64,000 nt of DNA from Acanthosoma haemorrhoidale. Its lineage: Eukaryota > Arthropoda > Insecta > Hemiptera > Acanthosomatidae. The position numbers were made by a program, and so were the translations under genes. The stretch is taken from assembly GCA_930367205.1 (NCBI GenBank), contig OV884014.1, forward strand, positions 112,109,138 to 112,173,137. The letters are read 5' to 3'. The notes under the pieces are model-generated. The model saw nothing but the letters and a program-made list of their open reading frames with translations, was not told the DNA's origin and did not search any database. Numbering within the stretch: the first letter of the stretch is position 1; each line of letters opens with the position of its first letter. This document shows, piece by piece, positions 33,201 through 44,110 of this stretch.

Positions 33201-34237
33201 TTGTGCGGCAGAGAAGGTTGTACTCGTCCTCTGTTGGCTCCACCAATGATTTAAATGACATTTTCGATGCTGTCGTTAATTATTGACATCGTTACACTGT
33301 CAATTAACAAACCTGATCATTATGCTATATTATCGTAAATTAAATTCATACGAACAATAATTGCCTCTGCCAATGCCACCTGTATTGAAAATATTCATTT
33401 AACATTTTTGATATAAATATATGAATCAGTGTGGTGTAAGTCACATTTGCACCAACGCTGACTTGAGTCCAGAAACACAATGTAGAAAGGCTAAAATTAT
33501 GAAAGAAAACGAGAGCTAAGTCACAACCTCAATAGTTGACTGTTTTTCAATTTTTTTATCAAGAAATAGAATAGTTTTTATTTACTTGCACATTGGTGTC
33601 ATTTTTAGATGTTTAAAATAAATCAAAAATATAATTTAGACAAATTTTACTTCGCAATTATTTTTAACTAAACCTCTTGTAAATATTCAATTGTTTTTTC
33701 AAAAAAATCTTTTATAGAGCTCATTTAACACGATGTATTACTAATGACGTATTGTGTTACCATCCTAATTTTGGTGAAATAAATTGTTATTTTATTGTTT
33801 ATAACTTCCGGCTACTTAAGCATTACACTATGAATAGTTTTTATATAAATATTCATTCGAGACAGCAGACTTCCAGTCATATTACAAGAGTTTTTTCAAG
33901 CGTGTTACACTGGCCCAAAATCATGGCATATAGCGGCCCTTGTTCTAGCTGTTATTGCATATTCGGTAGGGAGGAATTTAAAATTTTAAGTTTTTAACAA
34001 TAACTAACAGACATAGGAAAAATATACTGACAGGATCGAGGTTCAATATCTAGCCCAGGGCTATACCAGAAGAGCTACCCTGTACGAGTCCACGACCTTG
34101 CCAATGTCAGTCTTCCCTGACTAAGGGACATTAAGCACCTCACAGAGGCACGGGTCCCTCCCTTCCTGAATGTAACCAATTAATTATTCGAGAGCTAGTT
34201 TGCCAAAGTTAAGAGAACCAATTGACAATATACAACA
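33199..34237. other. No recognisable gene
   Basis: AT-rich. A GC-balanced piece at about 34,030-34,170 begins GATCGAGGTTCAATATC; it vaguely resembles a tRNA B box but not well enough to call a SINE. Confidence 0.35.
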
Positions 34238-34300
34238 CGTATATTGTAATAGCACATTCGTATATTGTGATAGCACATTTGTATATTGTGATAGCACATT
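34238..34300. repeat. Tandem repeat, 3 x 21 bp
   Basis: Three near-identical 21-bp units with the core GTATATTGTGATAGCACATT. Confidence 0.9.
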
Positions 34301-35429
34301 TGAATATATATCATACTTATATAGCATATAATTAATATATAACATATTACCGCGGCCTCACGACAGAGTTAGGCCTAATTAATTAGTTTTTAATTAAATT
34401 ACGTAAATGTTTAATAATTACTTACAAAGTAATTTCAAATTATACTTCTAGTAATTAAATTCAAAAATCTACTTTTTTTTCTTTTACACGTTTTAACCCA
34501 ATGAACTCTAAAATTAATGACCACGGGACTCACGTGTGTAAACGCTGGCACAACTTCGTCAAATGAAGGATTTAAGCCGGTTATATAATTTTACAAATGT
34601 AATTATTATCAACTAAAATTTTGTAATTGATAATTGCATTTTAATTGCAATTGTAATTGTGGCTCCCAGTCCCAGGGAGGCTTATCTAAAGAGGATTCAC
34701 ATTAGGAAGATTGGATATGGTCAGGTCCTTAGTTGGAGTCCTGATCCTGCCAGTAATTTTTTTTCTTTCTGTAATTATTTGCAGTGTTAATCGTTTTGAT
34801 GTTCCTTTAACTTTTGAAGTTTTGAGACGAAACATAATCTCCTCTAGTTTATTAACGTTTGATTTGTCGTTTATGCCCCTTGGAGGAATGTTCCGATTTT
34901 AATGACGTCCTCTTGTCGGAGAATAGTTGCGTTAATATAGGCTTCTGTAGCAATTGTCTCAAGGATGACTTGCTGATAAAGACGTTTAAAAACTTGCTCC
35001 TCCCCCCCCCCAGGTCTGATAGCAGAAAGTTAAAGATCCCGAACACCCCCCCTCCCTATTATTTCCAAGAACCGCCCTTAAAAAGACCCTTCGGTGGGAC
35101 AATTGTCCCGGACACCTATCGACGACCGAGTCCACCCTAACCTGACCCAGTTGAGGCGATGGCCCCCGTGGGAGCTCAAGTTGGAAATCGAAGACTAACT
35201 GATGGGCGTTATTAGCGACAATTGCTCGCCTATCTGAGGCAAACTTGCAGGACTTAGGGCTTCAGAAGGTCCGCTTACTTTATAAAAGGCTTTTTATTCG
35301 AGTCATTTAAAGACAGCATTCATCTCCGAGAAACTGTTATTTGATAGTTAGTTGTTTGCAGGTCGTTTATTTCCATTCAAGCATCTACCTAACTTAAAAA
35401 CATAATGTTAAATTATACGCTAAAAATGT
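34301..35429. other. No recognisable gene; an unidentified cysteine-containing frame
   Basis: A plus-strand 93-codon frame (34,859-35,140) begins MICRLCPLEECSDFND and contains CxxC pairs (CRLC, CSNC) and a proline-rich end. The pairs recall zinc-binding modules, but spacing and context do not match any family well. A C-rich tract at 35,002-35,012 followed by AG looks like a splice acceptor. Not recognised. Confidence 0.25.
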
Positions 35430-36323
35430 TGTAGCGACCGCTAACTACATAAGATAAATCACTCTATACTCTATTGTATATATATTGTAAACAAACGTAA
35501 ATAACATGAACATAATATATTCTAGACAAATGTAAATAACATGAACAAAATATAAATCATTGTAAATGTGTTAAGCAATAAAATGCGGGGTGCCAAGTAG
35601 TTAGTTACATGAGATGGGTCACAGCTGTCAGTCGCAGGTATGAGGCCAGATGATGCCACAGACCCTCGGCAAGAACCCTGCCAGCCTCTCCAAGAGGACA
35701 AAGATCATTGGTTACACCAATCTTAATGTTGATTGGCTAAGGGCAAGGCTTGCTGGGTACTTAAGCCGAGGGTCTAGCCCCTGTAAATCATTCTCTCCTG
35801 GCAACTACTCACTGACGTGGCTCCTGCTTGAAACTCTAAAAACCTGGCTGCTTCTTTATGGAAAACCTCTACATCTCTCTCTCCTAACCTCGCTATGTTG
35901 TAGTCCAACGTCGTCAGGCCCCACACCATCCCAGTGGGAATCTCTGGCATCGTCTCGCTAAAACTAGCACCTCCTTGGGAGAGACCTCTCCCTCGCGGAC
36001 GACGGTTGCCGGAGCCCTGCAAATTTTCCTGTCAGACCTCCTGCGGTAATCCAGTCTGCCTTTTTCCGGTTCACACTTGCCTTGGGGATCCAGACGGTTT
36101 TCGCCTACCCTCAGATACCGAGTGTGAATTCGTGGTCATTCCAAGACCACATAAACTACCTATAACCTACGCTGTACCTCTTCTCCTGAACATAGTGCAC
36201 TGTCGGGGCATATACCTATCAGTAAAGCCGTCATGAAACGCTTACCCAGGTTATAAACTCAAACAACCCTCACTTGTCACTAGGGCTAGGGTAACCAGGC
36301 ACCCCCCTCGTGACGGCCCGACA
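35430..36323 (+). mobile_element. LTR 3 (solo), plus strand
   Basis: An 894-bp LTR starting TGTAGCGACCGC and ending CCCGACA. Its start matches the LTR at 54,709 and its 3' half matches those at 29,363 and 63 kb. GGGTACTTAAGCC near 35,757 is a candidate promoter sequence, also seen as ATACTTAAGGC in the LTR at 54,709. The flanking 5-mers (AATGT and ATGGA) do not match, so the copy may be mutated at its edges or the product of inter-element recombination. Frames of 103, 82 and 100 codons within it are not genes. Confidence 0.85.
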
Positions 36324-37185
36324 ATGGATATAACATTAGATTAAGAACACAGCAGTTTCTGACCTCTCTTTAATGTTCACCAGTCCTCCTTAAACCACAG
36401 GTAGAAGCTCACAAACACAGGACTTAGGTAAGTCTGTTATCAAAATTTCATACTAATATTTAAAAAAATTAATAAATACATATATATATATATATAAGTT
36501 ATGGTCTATCGGCTTTAGACGATTAAAATAAAGAGAACGAGAGTAAAAGGAACTGATATTTGAACAACGGCTAGGTTTAACCTGTCTTTATTCCGCTTCT
36601 AATCCTCTATCTCTGTTTACAGCCTTTGTTTACCTGGGGCTACGTGGTATTAGGCCTAACGTTGCCATACCACGAGCCTTAACTTAAAAGTCAACTTACT
36701 TAAACTCAACTTAAAAGTCTATTTAATCACTAAAGTCAACAACTTAAAAGACATTGTAAAGGAATAAACCCTATTCAAAAAAGCCGAAAGATGGGCTATT
36801 ATGGCGAAAATTTTAAATATTCATTAAATGGTTGTGAAAAATATTTATTTTGTACCTAAAATGCGAGTGGGAGGAGCGGTTTATATTGATGTACCTAAAC
36901 ACTTATTTTTTAAATATTTTTGCACGGAACAGAGCATACAAATTTAAATAGTTTTTGAGCATAACATGATAAATTTTAACAAGACCGCCTTGCATCATGT
37001 TTATTCCCTAGAGAAGAAATGGCATTGTAGGCTAACTCACGATTACTTGATGACACGAGACAGCAGCTCCCAAATGCTAATGATCCAACCATCCTTCCTT
37101 CAAGTGTCTGATAATATTACAACACAACCATTTTGAATAGCCTAAATTGTCTGCCATTATTTCAAATTACAATAGGAAATAATAA
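36324..37185. other. No recognisable gene
   Basis: AT-rich with a short TA microsatellite at about 36,479-36,496. Confidence 0.4.
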
Positions 37186-37679
37186 ACAGACTACTAATTG
37201 AACAAAGAATCCTAAGAAGGATCGACGGCCCCAAAATGACACAAGAAGGATACAGGCTAAGATCCAACCAGGAAATCTACAAAGACACAAAAGACCTAGA
37301 AACGGACATAAGGATCAGGAGACCGAAATTCCACGGACATATGGTAAGAATGGCCCCGGAAAGACTAAACAAGGAAATATTCCAGAAAATCCGAGGATAT
37401 AAAAGCTCAAGGGGAAACACCAAGCAGATGAAGGAAGAAACTGAAAGACTAGGCATAACGGACCAGGATTGTCAGTACGGAGAAAGATATAGGAAAAGAC
37501 TGAAGGAAATCAATGTTCTCGTGAGAAAGAAAAAATCGAAAAAGGGAGTCGCGTGGACAGAAGAAAGAAAACAAAAGCACGTAGAGATAATGAGGGGAAA
37601 ATGGAAGGAAAGAAAAAACAAAAACAAGAAAAGAGCCGAAAGTAATGATATTCGCGTGGTCTTTAAGGCCTTTCCGTGA
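37186..37679 (+). pseudogene. C-terminal fragment of another non-LTR retrotransposon ORF2
   Basis: A plus-strand frame of about 160 codons, of which 147 follow the first ATG. RLLIEQRILRRIDGPKMTQEGYRLRSNQEIYK and DIRIRRPKFHGHMVRMAPERLNKEIFQKIRG match the segment found downstream of the reverse transcriptase in many insect endonuclease-reverse transcriptase LINEs (IRRIFGP..., R..W.GH..RM...R). The C-terminal half is lysine/arginine-rich and ends at TGA 37,677-37,679, probably the genuine end of ORF2. The palm domain is absent through 5' truncation. The frame is intact, so this copy is younger than most here. Confidence 0.75.
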
Positions 37680-37865
37680 CAAAAAACAACAACAAAAATA
37701 ATTATTTTTCCTTCTAAAATCGATTTACTCCGCCATATTTGGCACTATGGATTATCACCTAAGGTGACTAAATACAACAGAAATAGTAGACTCGAGGGTT
37801 ATGCTCTCTTTCTCGCCGTGGAGGACTGTACAAATTAATTTAAGTAAACAAAACAACATCGGGGG
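37680..37865. other. Spacer, nothing recognised
   Basis: Begins with an A-rich run (CAAAAAACAACAACAAAAA) that may be the tail of the preceding LINE fragment. Confidence 0.35.
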
Positions 37866-38230
37866 TTTAACCACCCCTCCCGCATCGATGGCAACAGACT
37901 GTCGAATAAAAATTAGGTTAAGAATTAGTATGTAGGTTAGTTTTAAGTATGAACAAAAAGGTGAGCCCCACCACCTTTATTAGAGTCAGTTCAGTCCAGT
38001 CACGTATAATGTGAATCATTATACTTGTTTATTCCATTATATAATTTGTATAAAATATAAAAACCTGTATATAATGTAGCGATGCTACAGGAAATACAAA
38101 AATAATTTGTAAATAGATTCGCCTGAGGATCTATAATTATCTGTAAATTTAAAGGGGCTATGGAAAAACAGAAGAAAAAAAGGGGGGTACCCAACGAAAT
38201 GTAAGTTTATTTCATTTTTTTGTTTCTCGT
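37866..38230 (+). mobile_element. LINE-C 3' end with extra downstream segment
   Basis: A plus-strand copy covering the last codons of ORF2 (PPLPHRWQQTV relic), the 3' UTR with both conserved hairpins (AAGGTGAGCCCC...CACCTTT; TGTAGCGATGCTACA), the GGGGCTATG end and an A-rich tail. After the tail come about 45 bp (GGGGGGTACCCAACGAAATG...TTTATTTCAT) that also follow the LINE-C copy at 19.8 kb. The minus-strand 64-codon frame is incidental. Confidence 0.85.
38064..38091 (+). other. Conserved LINE-C 3' UTR hairpin
   Basis: TGTAGC/GCTACA stem with a GAT loop, nested in a competing outer pairing CCTGTA/TACAGG. The same structure is seen in copies at 11.3, 14.2, 19.9, 53.7, 56.4 and 59.6 kb, with a G-T pair in the 14.2 kb copy and one mismatch at 19.9 kb. 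Confidence 0.6.
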
Positions 38231-38889
38231 ACTTTAGTTATTATTTTTAATAAAGTGTTAAATATAGTAAAATTTCAGATTATTATATCTAAATATATAT
38301 ATGGTCCTTATCGCCTAAACGCCCTTGAAGACAGAGCCAACACCTGACCAGAACAGTGCAGCTTCCCTAATTGCCAGGACACAACTATCTAGGGCACAGG
38401 CCCTGTTAAATAATTCATAAGGAATGCTGATTATCTCAGAGCCTGGAATTCCTGGAAGCACCACACACACACACACACAAAGTCCAGGATTCTCGTCATA
38501 TCCCAACTTTATTAAAGAGCTATGCGGAGAATTTTCATATTAGTGGGGCTGTGTGTTGTCGGCTGCTGTGTACAGAGGCAATGGTAGCACTTTGTACCCA
38601 TATCGCCTTCCCGTACGATGGCCATTCTCTATTTCTGCATAGGGACGAAACACTACCAGAGGAAATAAGAGACAGCTACCAACTCTGAAATTAATTTAAT
38701 AAAGGGAACTACGCAGGCAAACTTTTTATTCGACATTTGCATCTAGCTATTATTATTATTCTAAAAAGTACTATCAAGAACATTGTTTAAGTTTTGTTTA
38801 ATAATTTTTAAAAAGGGCCTTTTTTAGAAAAAGAAAAGTAACATTTTAAAAGTTATGAAAGATATCTCAGAACAGGCATATTCTCAGTA
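38231..38889. other. No recognisable gene
   Basis: A short CA microsatellite at about 38,461-38,479. A minus-strand 63-codon frame reads through it and is not a gene. Confidence 0.4.
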
Positions 38890-39810
38890 CAGTAGAATCC
38901 CGATAATCCGTATTGTCAAGTGACTGAAGTTTGCTACGAATTATCGGGAATACCAATTATCGGGAGTACAAAATTAAAAAACGTATTAATGCAAACATGT
39001 ATGTATTAAGAAGTATGTACAATGTAGTAAGGATAAAAACTAGGCAATAAACACTGCTTAATACTAAACTTAACAACACACGCAATAAAAAAAATATACA
39101 TACTTATGTTCTAGATTAAATAAACACAATTTTTTTTGACGCAATCCTTGCAGACGGGTATTGTCAATTCCTTTGTATATTTCCTCCAACTGGTACATTT
39201 GAATTCCTTGCTTGCGCGAACCACTTTTTTAAGTTCTCTTCAAGTTGTGGGTAATCACCAGTCTTGAAGCGTTTTACTTTGCTGCTTGATGTCTGTGAAG
39301 TGATTTTGTCCTTGCTCCTTAGGTCTGATGTGATCGTGGAACGAGGGATGTAAAAACGCTTGGATACGTCAATTTGGCTAAATCCACTGGCCACGGCCTT
39401 TATGATTTGTTGTTTCTCTTTAATAGAGAGCCTAACTTTTTTCGGAGGCATGGTAACGTGTCACAACGATAACGAAAACGATACTGAACTGTAGAAACGA
39501 AAGAAATGCTTAGTACAATTCCTAAAACTTTCCCTCTCTCCTCTCCTTATTTTCTTTCTGTAAAAAGAGTACGAATTACATATGGGATTTCATAGAAAAC
39601 ATTTATCTCGCACTCATTCTGCTCTGTGGTCTCTCACTGTCCTCTTTCCCTTTCTTGAAACAGTACGAATCAACGAGGTTTTGAAGCTGGAATTACGTAT
39701 TATAAGACGTTTTAAGTGGCCTCAAGCATAAAAGTAATACAAAATGCCGAGGGGACTGAAATGCATTGTTTTTTTACCACTTACCAGGATTTTCTCTTGG
39801 GATTCCACTG
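38890..39810 (-). mobile_element. Short Tigger/pogo derivative, copy 2
   Basis: A 921-bp element with ends CAGTAGAATCCCG and CAGTGGAATCCC and TA on both flanks (38,888-38,889 and 39,811-39,812). It is the same element as 21,129-22,039 in the opposite orientation. The length differs by only 10 bp and the structure is the same: N-terminal DNA-binding domain only. The non-coding portions are also shared, so the deletion predates the spread of both copies. Confidence 0.9.
39164..39451 (-). CDS. Truncated CENP-B-like (Tigger) DNA-binding protein fragment
   Basis: A 95-codon intact frame starting at ATG 39,451. Residues 1-50 (PPKKVRLSIKEKQQIIKAV, GFSQIDVSKRF, IPRSTI) form the CENPB_N/pogo-type helix-turn-helix that binds transposon ends. 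Residues 70-90 (YPQLEENLKKWFAQAR) are the start of the second HTH (HTH_Tnp_Tc5/CENPB), which then stops. No DDE catalytic domain follows. If translated it might bind Tigger termini and compete with transposase, but there is no evidence of expression. Named as a fragment. Confidence 0.7.
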   Translation of the reverse strand: MPPKKVRLSIKEKQQIIKAVASGFSQIDVSKRFYIPRSTITSDLRSKDKITSQTSSSKVKRFKTGDYPQLEENLKKWFAQARNSNVPVGGNIQRN

Positions 39811-39812
39811 TA

Positions 39813-40242
39813 GTAGATAGAAATAGAAAAATAATTAATTCCGAAACAAAGACAGTCCCCTAGAAATAACAAAGAAGTGCAGATAGAAAACTCGCTTCTC
39901 CTCTGTCACAATAACTATTAAATTCCATATTGAAAAAAAAGAAAAAAAAAGAAAAGAAAAAGACAAAGTAAAATAAAGTGAAAACAGAAGATTGTTTAAC
40001 GACTCTCAGTCAACCAAGTCACATAAAATAGAAAAAAAATATATTAGGCGGGACATAGTCCCTTATGAATAACAATAAAATCCATACCTACCAAATAAAA
40101 ATAGTTCATTTTATTCATTATTGCTCTCTTCATATAAACTGTAAAATAAATTATTAGCCCCTAATATTTAATATATGTTTAGACATAAATGAATTAAAAA
40201 ATTTCTTTACAAAAAATAATTGGTTTTCTTTTGTAACAATTT
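39813..40242. other. No recognisable gene
   Basis: A-rich tracts at about 39,930-39,985. Nothing else seen. Confidence 0.4.
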
Positions 40243-40830
40243 AAATTTTGTAGTCTCATAATGACATTTAATAAGAAGTGTTGCCTCAGAGGAGGTTTAC
40301 TAACAGCTTCCATCCTTTTAGGCACACTCATAAAAATTTTTTAATAAAATCCCTTGAGGATGTTGTCCCAGACCTCCAATACTTCTTAAGCATTTCAAGC
40401 GTATTAGGAGGATCCCAACACCGAACCTCCCACATGTTCCGTTGGGTTAAGGTTTGGACTTGTTGCTGGCAAATCTAGGTTACGGATACCTGATGTATTC
40501 AGGTACTCAGAAACACATGTTGCCTCATGTTCCAGGGCGTTATCATGCACAAGCATTGATTCAACACCAATAGAAAACATGTAAGGTACATGATCTTCTA
40601 AAGTCATCTCTACATACCTTAAAGCATTCCAAGGGCCTTCCTTGGATATTGGTACCAACTCGCAATAGGTTCCATCCCAGAGCACGACAGAGCCCCCTCC
40701 AAATGTCACAGTTTCTGACAGGCAGTACCGTTCTCCAGGTCTTCTCCAAAAAGTGGACTGTTAAGTGTGACTAGTCTCATCAGAGGATATTTTTCTATTC
40801 CTCTTCAGTCCAACATTGTTCTTCTCTTAC
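40243..40830 (-). pseudogene. Tc1-like transposase pseudogene
   Basis: On the minus strand, ISSDET (degenerate form of the FSDE block with the first catalytic aspartate) is followed by WRRPGERYCLSETVTFGGGSVVLWDG, EDHVPYMFSIGVESMLVHDNALEHEATCVSEYL with the second catalytic aspartate (HDNARPH in intact proteins), and DLPATSPNLNPTEHV (normally DWPARSPDLNPIEHVWD, where the third acidic residue is the final D or E). The last part reads EVWDNILKGFY and IFMSVPKRMEAV, corresponding to the C-terminal end. Two or more frameshifts and stops make it inactive. No terminal inverted repeats could be located. Confidence 0.82.
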
Positions 40831-41617
40831 AATTCTTAGTCTGTGTCTACGGTATTCGGCAGTTAGAAGCCTTTCACAGGCTTTTTCACTCTCTCGCTGT
40901 TCTTTTAACGGTTGACTCTGAGATTGTCATCCCCGAATACCATCAACCAAGTTTCTAATGCGAGAAGCTGTTGAATTGCGCTTGAATTTTTTGAATGAAG
41001 CGGTCGTCAATGGGATCGGTCGGGACGTCCTGAATTTGGTCTTCTGGAGTCCCTCCTCTCTAGTTCATAAGTCCCTCCTAGTCTTGTTATGGCCGTTGAA
41101 AATGCAATAAAAACTAAGGTGATTCGCGACGTGACACTCCCTTCTTAGTAAAGAGTAATTATTCTTACTGAATCACCGCGCCTCAAACGGCTCATTATCA
41201 CATTAATTAAACACAGAATAAAGGCATTGAAGGTAAAATAATACTAAAAAGGGAATTGAAATCAATAAAAAAAAAATTTATGGGCAGTAATACTATTACT
41301 ATAAATAAAATAAAACATTAAAATTAAAAATGTGTAAACTCCAGCTGATGATCTAGCTAGCTGTGTTTTTTGTGTGAAGGTTACTTTCGAGATAAGACTT
41401 AATTTTTATTGGTTGCTTATGTGTTGCGACTGTCCGCTAGAATACCTGGTAAATAACTGGTCATTTAATTAATCTTTACAGGTGTTTATTTATTTTATTT
41501 TATATTGTTCAATCGTTTAATGCTTTTAATTCTAATGCCATTGTAAATCTTTACATAATAATAAAATCAGTTATAAAAACCAACTTACAAATTAAATTAC
41601 AAGTTATAGATTGAAAA
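40831..41617. other. No recognisable gene
   Basis: AT-rich. The plus-strand 63-codon frame at 40,767-40,958 is antisense to the Tc1 relic and its flank. Confidence 0.35.
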
Positions 41618-41938
41618 ATGAATCAGAAAATAAGGGAATCCAAATTATTTGTACATATCATCAAATCAGGCGAAGGCGATAATAAACTAGTGGAAATTTC
41701 TGAAGATAAACAATTATGGTTTAGTTTGTCAGCGGATTTTCAGAATCTACATCATCAGGTATTATTAACAAAATCAACTATTAAAAACGCTGCCTCCGCA
41801 ATAAGACCAGTCAACGGATATCGAAAAGTAGGCGTTAAAGTAGACGAAGATTTAAAGAAAGTGTATTTTGATGAAGATGATAACCTTTGTTTTAACAACC
41901 TTCCATTAGAAGAATCCAATTCAAATCAGGACTTTTGA
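41618..41938 (+). CDS. Unidentified 106-codon ORF, possible host exon or small gene
   Basis: An intact ATG-to-TGA frame. The predicted protein is acidic at its C terminus (VYFDEDDNLCF, LPLEESNSNQDF), has balanced composition, no signal peptide, no membrane segment and no low-complexity bias. A TATAAAA sequence lies at about 41,573, some 45 bases upstream of the ATG. ATTAAA-type candidates for polyadenylation lie about 40-60 bases downstream. The frame does not resemble any transposon protein here and has no second copy in the window. I do not recognise the family. It could be a small single-exon gene, a terminal exon, or a chance frame; the composition makes chance less likely but does not exclude it. 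Confidence 0.4.
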   Translation: MNQKIRESKLFVHIIKSGEGDNKLVEISEDKQLWFSLSADFQNLHHQVLLTKSTIKNAASAIRPVNGYRKVGVKVDEDLKKVYFDEDDNLCFNNLPLEESNSNQDF

Positions 41939-42449
41939 ATTTTTTTACTTAAAAAATCAACGAATTAGGAGGTAATTAAATTCTAACGAAATTAAACCGC
42001 AGGAGGTAGAATAGAAATTTATTATAGAAAAATTTGATAAAGAACAAAATCCTTCAGATTGGTTAGGACGCACTGTTGAACGATTTTTTTAACGGTTAGT
42101 ATATTTAGCACAATCACTATGATATTCATTATTAAATTATTATTGTTACATTGATAAATATCATTAATATTTTGTCTGTCAACTGTGTAATTGGAACATA
42201 CATTATAATTATAAAGGCTACACATCGAATACTGTTAGCTACAAATCGGACGAGCAACAGATTAAATATTTACTGACCCCAAACTGCATCGACATAAACT
42301 GGATTACACATTTCACTCACACCGAGAAGGATCGCTAAATATTTATCGGTTTGTAAATAGATTTAACATTACATTCATGGTCGATACTTGCCGGCCCAAT
42401 GTAAAAATGCATCCATCTATCTATATTTCTTTAATAATAATAATTATTA
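41939..42449. other. No recognisable gene
   Basis: AT-rich flank of the unidentified ORF. Nothing recognised. Confidence 0.35.
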
Positions 42450-43346
42450 ACTTCATTATTGTGCTAAAATTACAATCTGCCTTGTTAGGCAATAAATGAG
42501 ATAAATTTTCTCATTCATACCATATTTACAAACAGCACAAAAGCCTCCCAAATCCACGTGGTTGTCACCTCCTTCGCATGTGAAAGAGGAAGCAGTCTTA
42601 GGAAGCCCCGCTTCACCGGATACGAGCCAGTGGAGGCAGACCAAGAACGCGAGAACCACAGACGCTCAGGACATGTTTGGAGAAACTGGCCATTACCAGG
42701 ACTCCCGCTGTTACGCATTTATAGCAGGTCACGAGGCCACTGCCGTTTCAGTCTCCGAGGAGGATTATAGGGAAGAGTGGTGCCGTGCACACACTCACAC
42801 ACATGACTGTGCTACAGGATTAGGGTGGTTAGATAGGTTATTATGGAATTTAATGAACTTGGAAGGGATGAGTTCGAGAATGTAAGGTATATTAAGATCA
42901 TTATGAAGGGTTTTGTTGCGGACGTAATAAGGGGCATTTACTATTGTTCTCAGCACTTTTGATTGAAAGGATTGGATACGCTTGATGTTCGACTTTTTTG
43001 CTGTCCCTCATAGTTCTATTCCGTATGTCCAGATTGTGGCTTAAGTATAACTTTGTAGATTAGTAATTTGTTTTCTATTGAGAGATGTCCTTTGAAGTAG
43101 TCTGTATAGTTGTCCAAAGCGTCTGTTTAGTTCTTGTCTTTCTAGCCTGGTATGTGGGTTCCAGGTCAGTCGAATTATAAGCAACTATTGGACAAGATTT
43201 GTGACGAAGGGTGAAGGTAATGTGGGAACATTTTGCTTCATTAACTTTGATCTGCCATTGGTTGCACCAATACTCGATCTCATCAAGGTGTTTTTGAAGG
43301 TTATGGGATGCTATATCGAAGTCTGGGTGGGATGACAAGACTGCAG
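42450..43346 (-). mobile_element. LINE-A copy 3 (5'-truncated)
   Basis: A minus-strand copy with the shared 3' end (AATTACAATCTGCC... on the plus strand) at 42,465-42,500 and reverse transcriptase relics at its 5' side: SSHPDFDIASHNLQKHLDEIEYWCNQWQIKVNEAKCSHITF at about 43,220-43,338. This region lies just after motif C. An internal deletion removes the YLGFHLDKR region. All frames are disrupted downstream. Confidence 0.85.
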
Positions 43347-43826
43347 TCTATATTTTTTAGAAAAAATATCTGTTTCGTGCCGTGGTATGAATTTCGTTGA
43401 AAAATCTCTGTTTAGGGAAAGCAAAGTTTTTTTGGTTTTTTTTTTTTTGCGTACTCTAATTTCTAAAGCCCTTATTAAAACGAAGCCACGAATCAGAGAA
43501 GTGGGCCAAGCATAGCTGTTGGATATTTGGAGCGGAATGTCAGCGACTCGCTCACCTTGAGATAATTTTAAATTCATTTCCAGATAATTTTATGTAAGGT
43601 GTTTGTCCATAGTGCATTTAAAGTTTGTCAGAAGAGCTTTTGGTCGCGTTTTCACATGAGTGGGATTTTCACCTGATATGAAATATAACTAAAACTCCCG
43701 GTGGACATTGAATATAATTTATTTATTTGTATTAATGTTTATTTTGGTCGTATCAATAGCAACGGCTTCATTAGAGATTGTCTATTTTAATCTGTCGGTA
43801 GAAGCCAAGAAGTTCAGCGTGTTTTC
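43347..43826. other. No recognisable gene
   Basis: AT-rich, nothing recognised. Confidence 0.4.
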
Positions 43827-43837
43827 ATGGAATTTCA
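43827..43837. repeat. Target-site duplication (left) of LINE-C tail
   Basis: ATGGAATTTCA, repeated at 44,100-44,110. Confidence 0.82.
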
Positions 43838-44099
43838 ATTTTTTTTTTTCCCCAATCCCCTTGAAAAATGACAAAAATATTTATTTACTATAGATTCTTA
43901 GGCGAATCTATTTACATAATACATTTTATATGTCCTACAACACATAAAGGTACACTCTGTATAAGGTCTGAATCAGTCTAAAAGTTATATAATCAATACA
44001 AGTACAATGATACACGATGTCCTTGGCTTCATTGACAAGACTCTATGGGGCTCACCTTTATGATCAAACAAAAAAATTTAAAAACTAACTTACATACTA
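43838..44099 (-). mobile_element. LINE-C 3' UTR insertion with 11-bp duplication, divergent
   Basis: A short minus-strand 3' UTR copy with A tail (T run at 43,838-43,849) and perfect 11-bp target duplication. It is more diverged than other copies: the GGTGAGCCCC motif is present but its 3' partner is lost, and the TGTAGC hairpin is altered to a TGTAGGACAT-like form. Confidence 0.8.
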
Positions 44100-44110
44100 A
44101 TGGAATTTCA

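Noticed and set aside
34030..34110. tRNA gene or SINE (GAGGTTCAATATC)
   Set aside because: The B-box match is poor and no A box or tRNA fold could be drawn.
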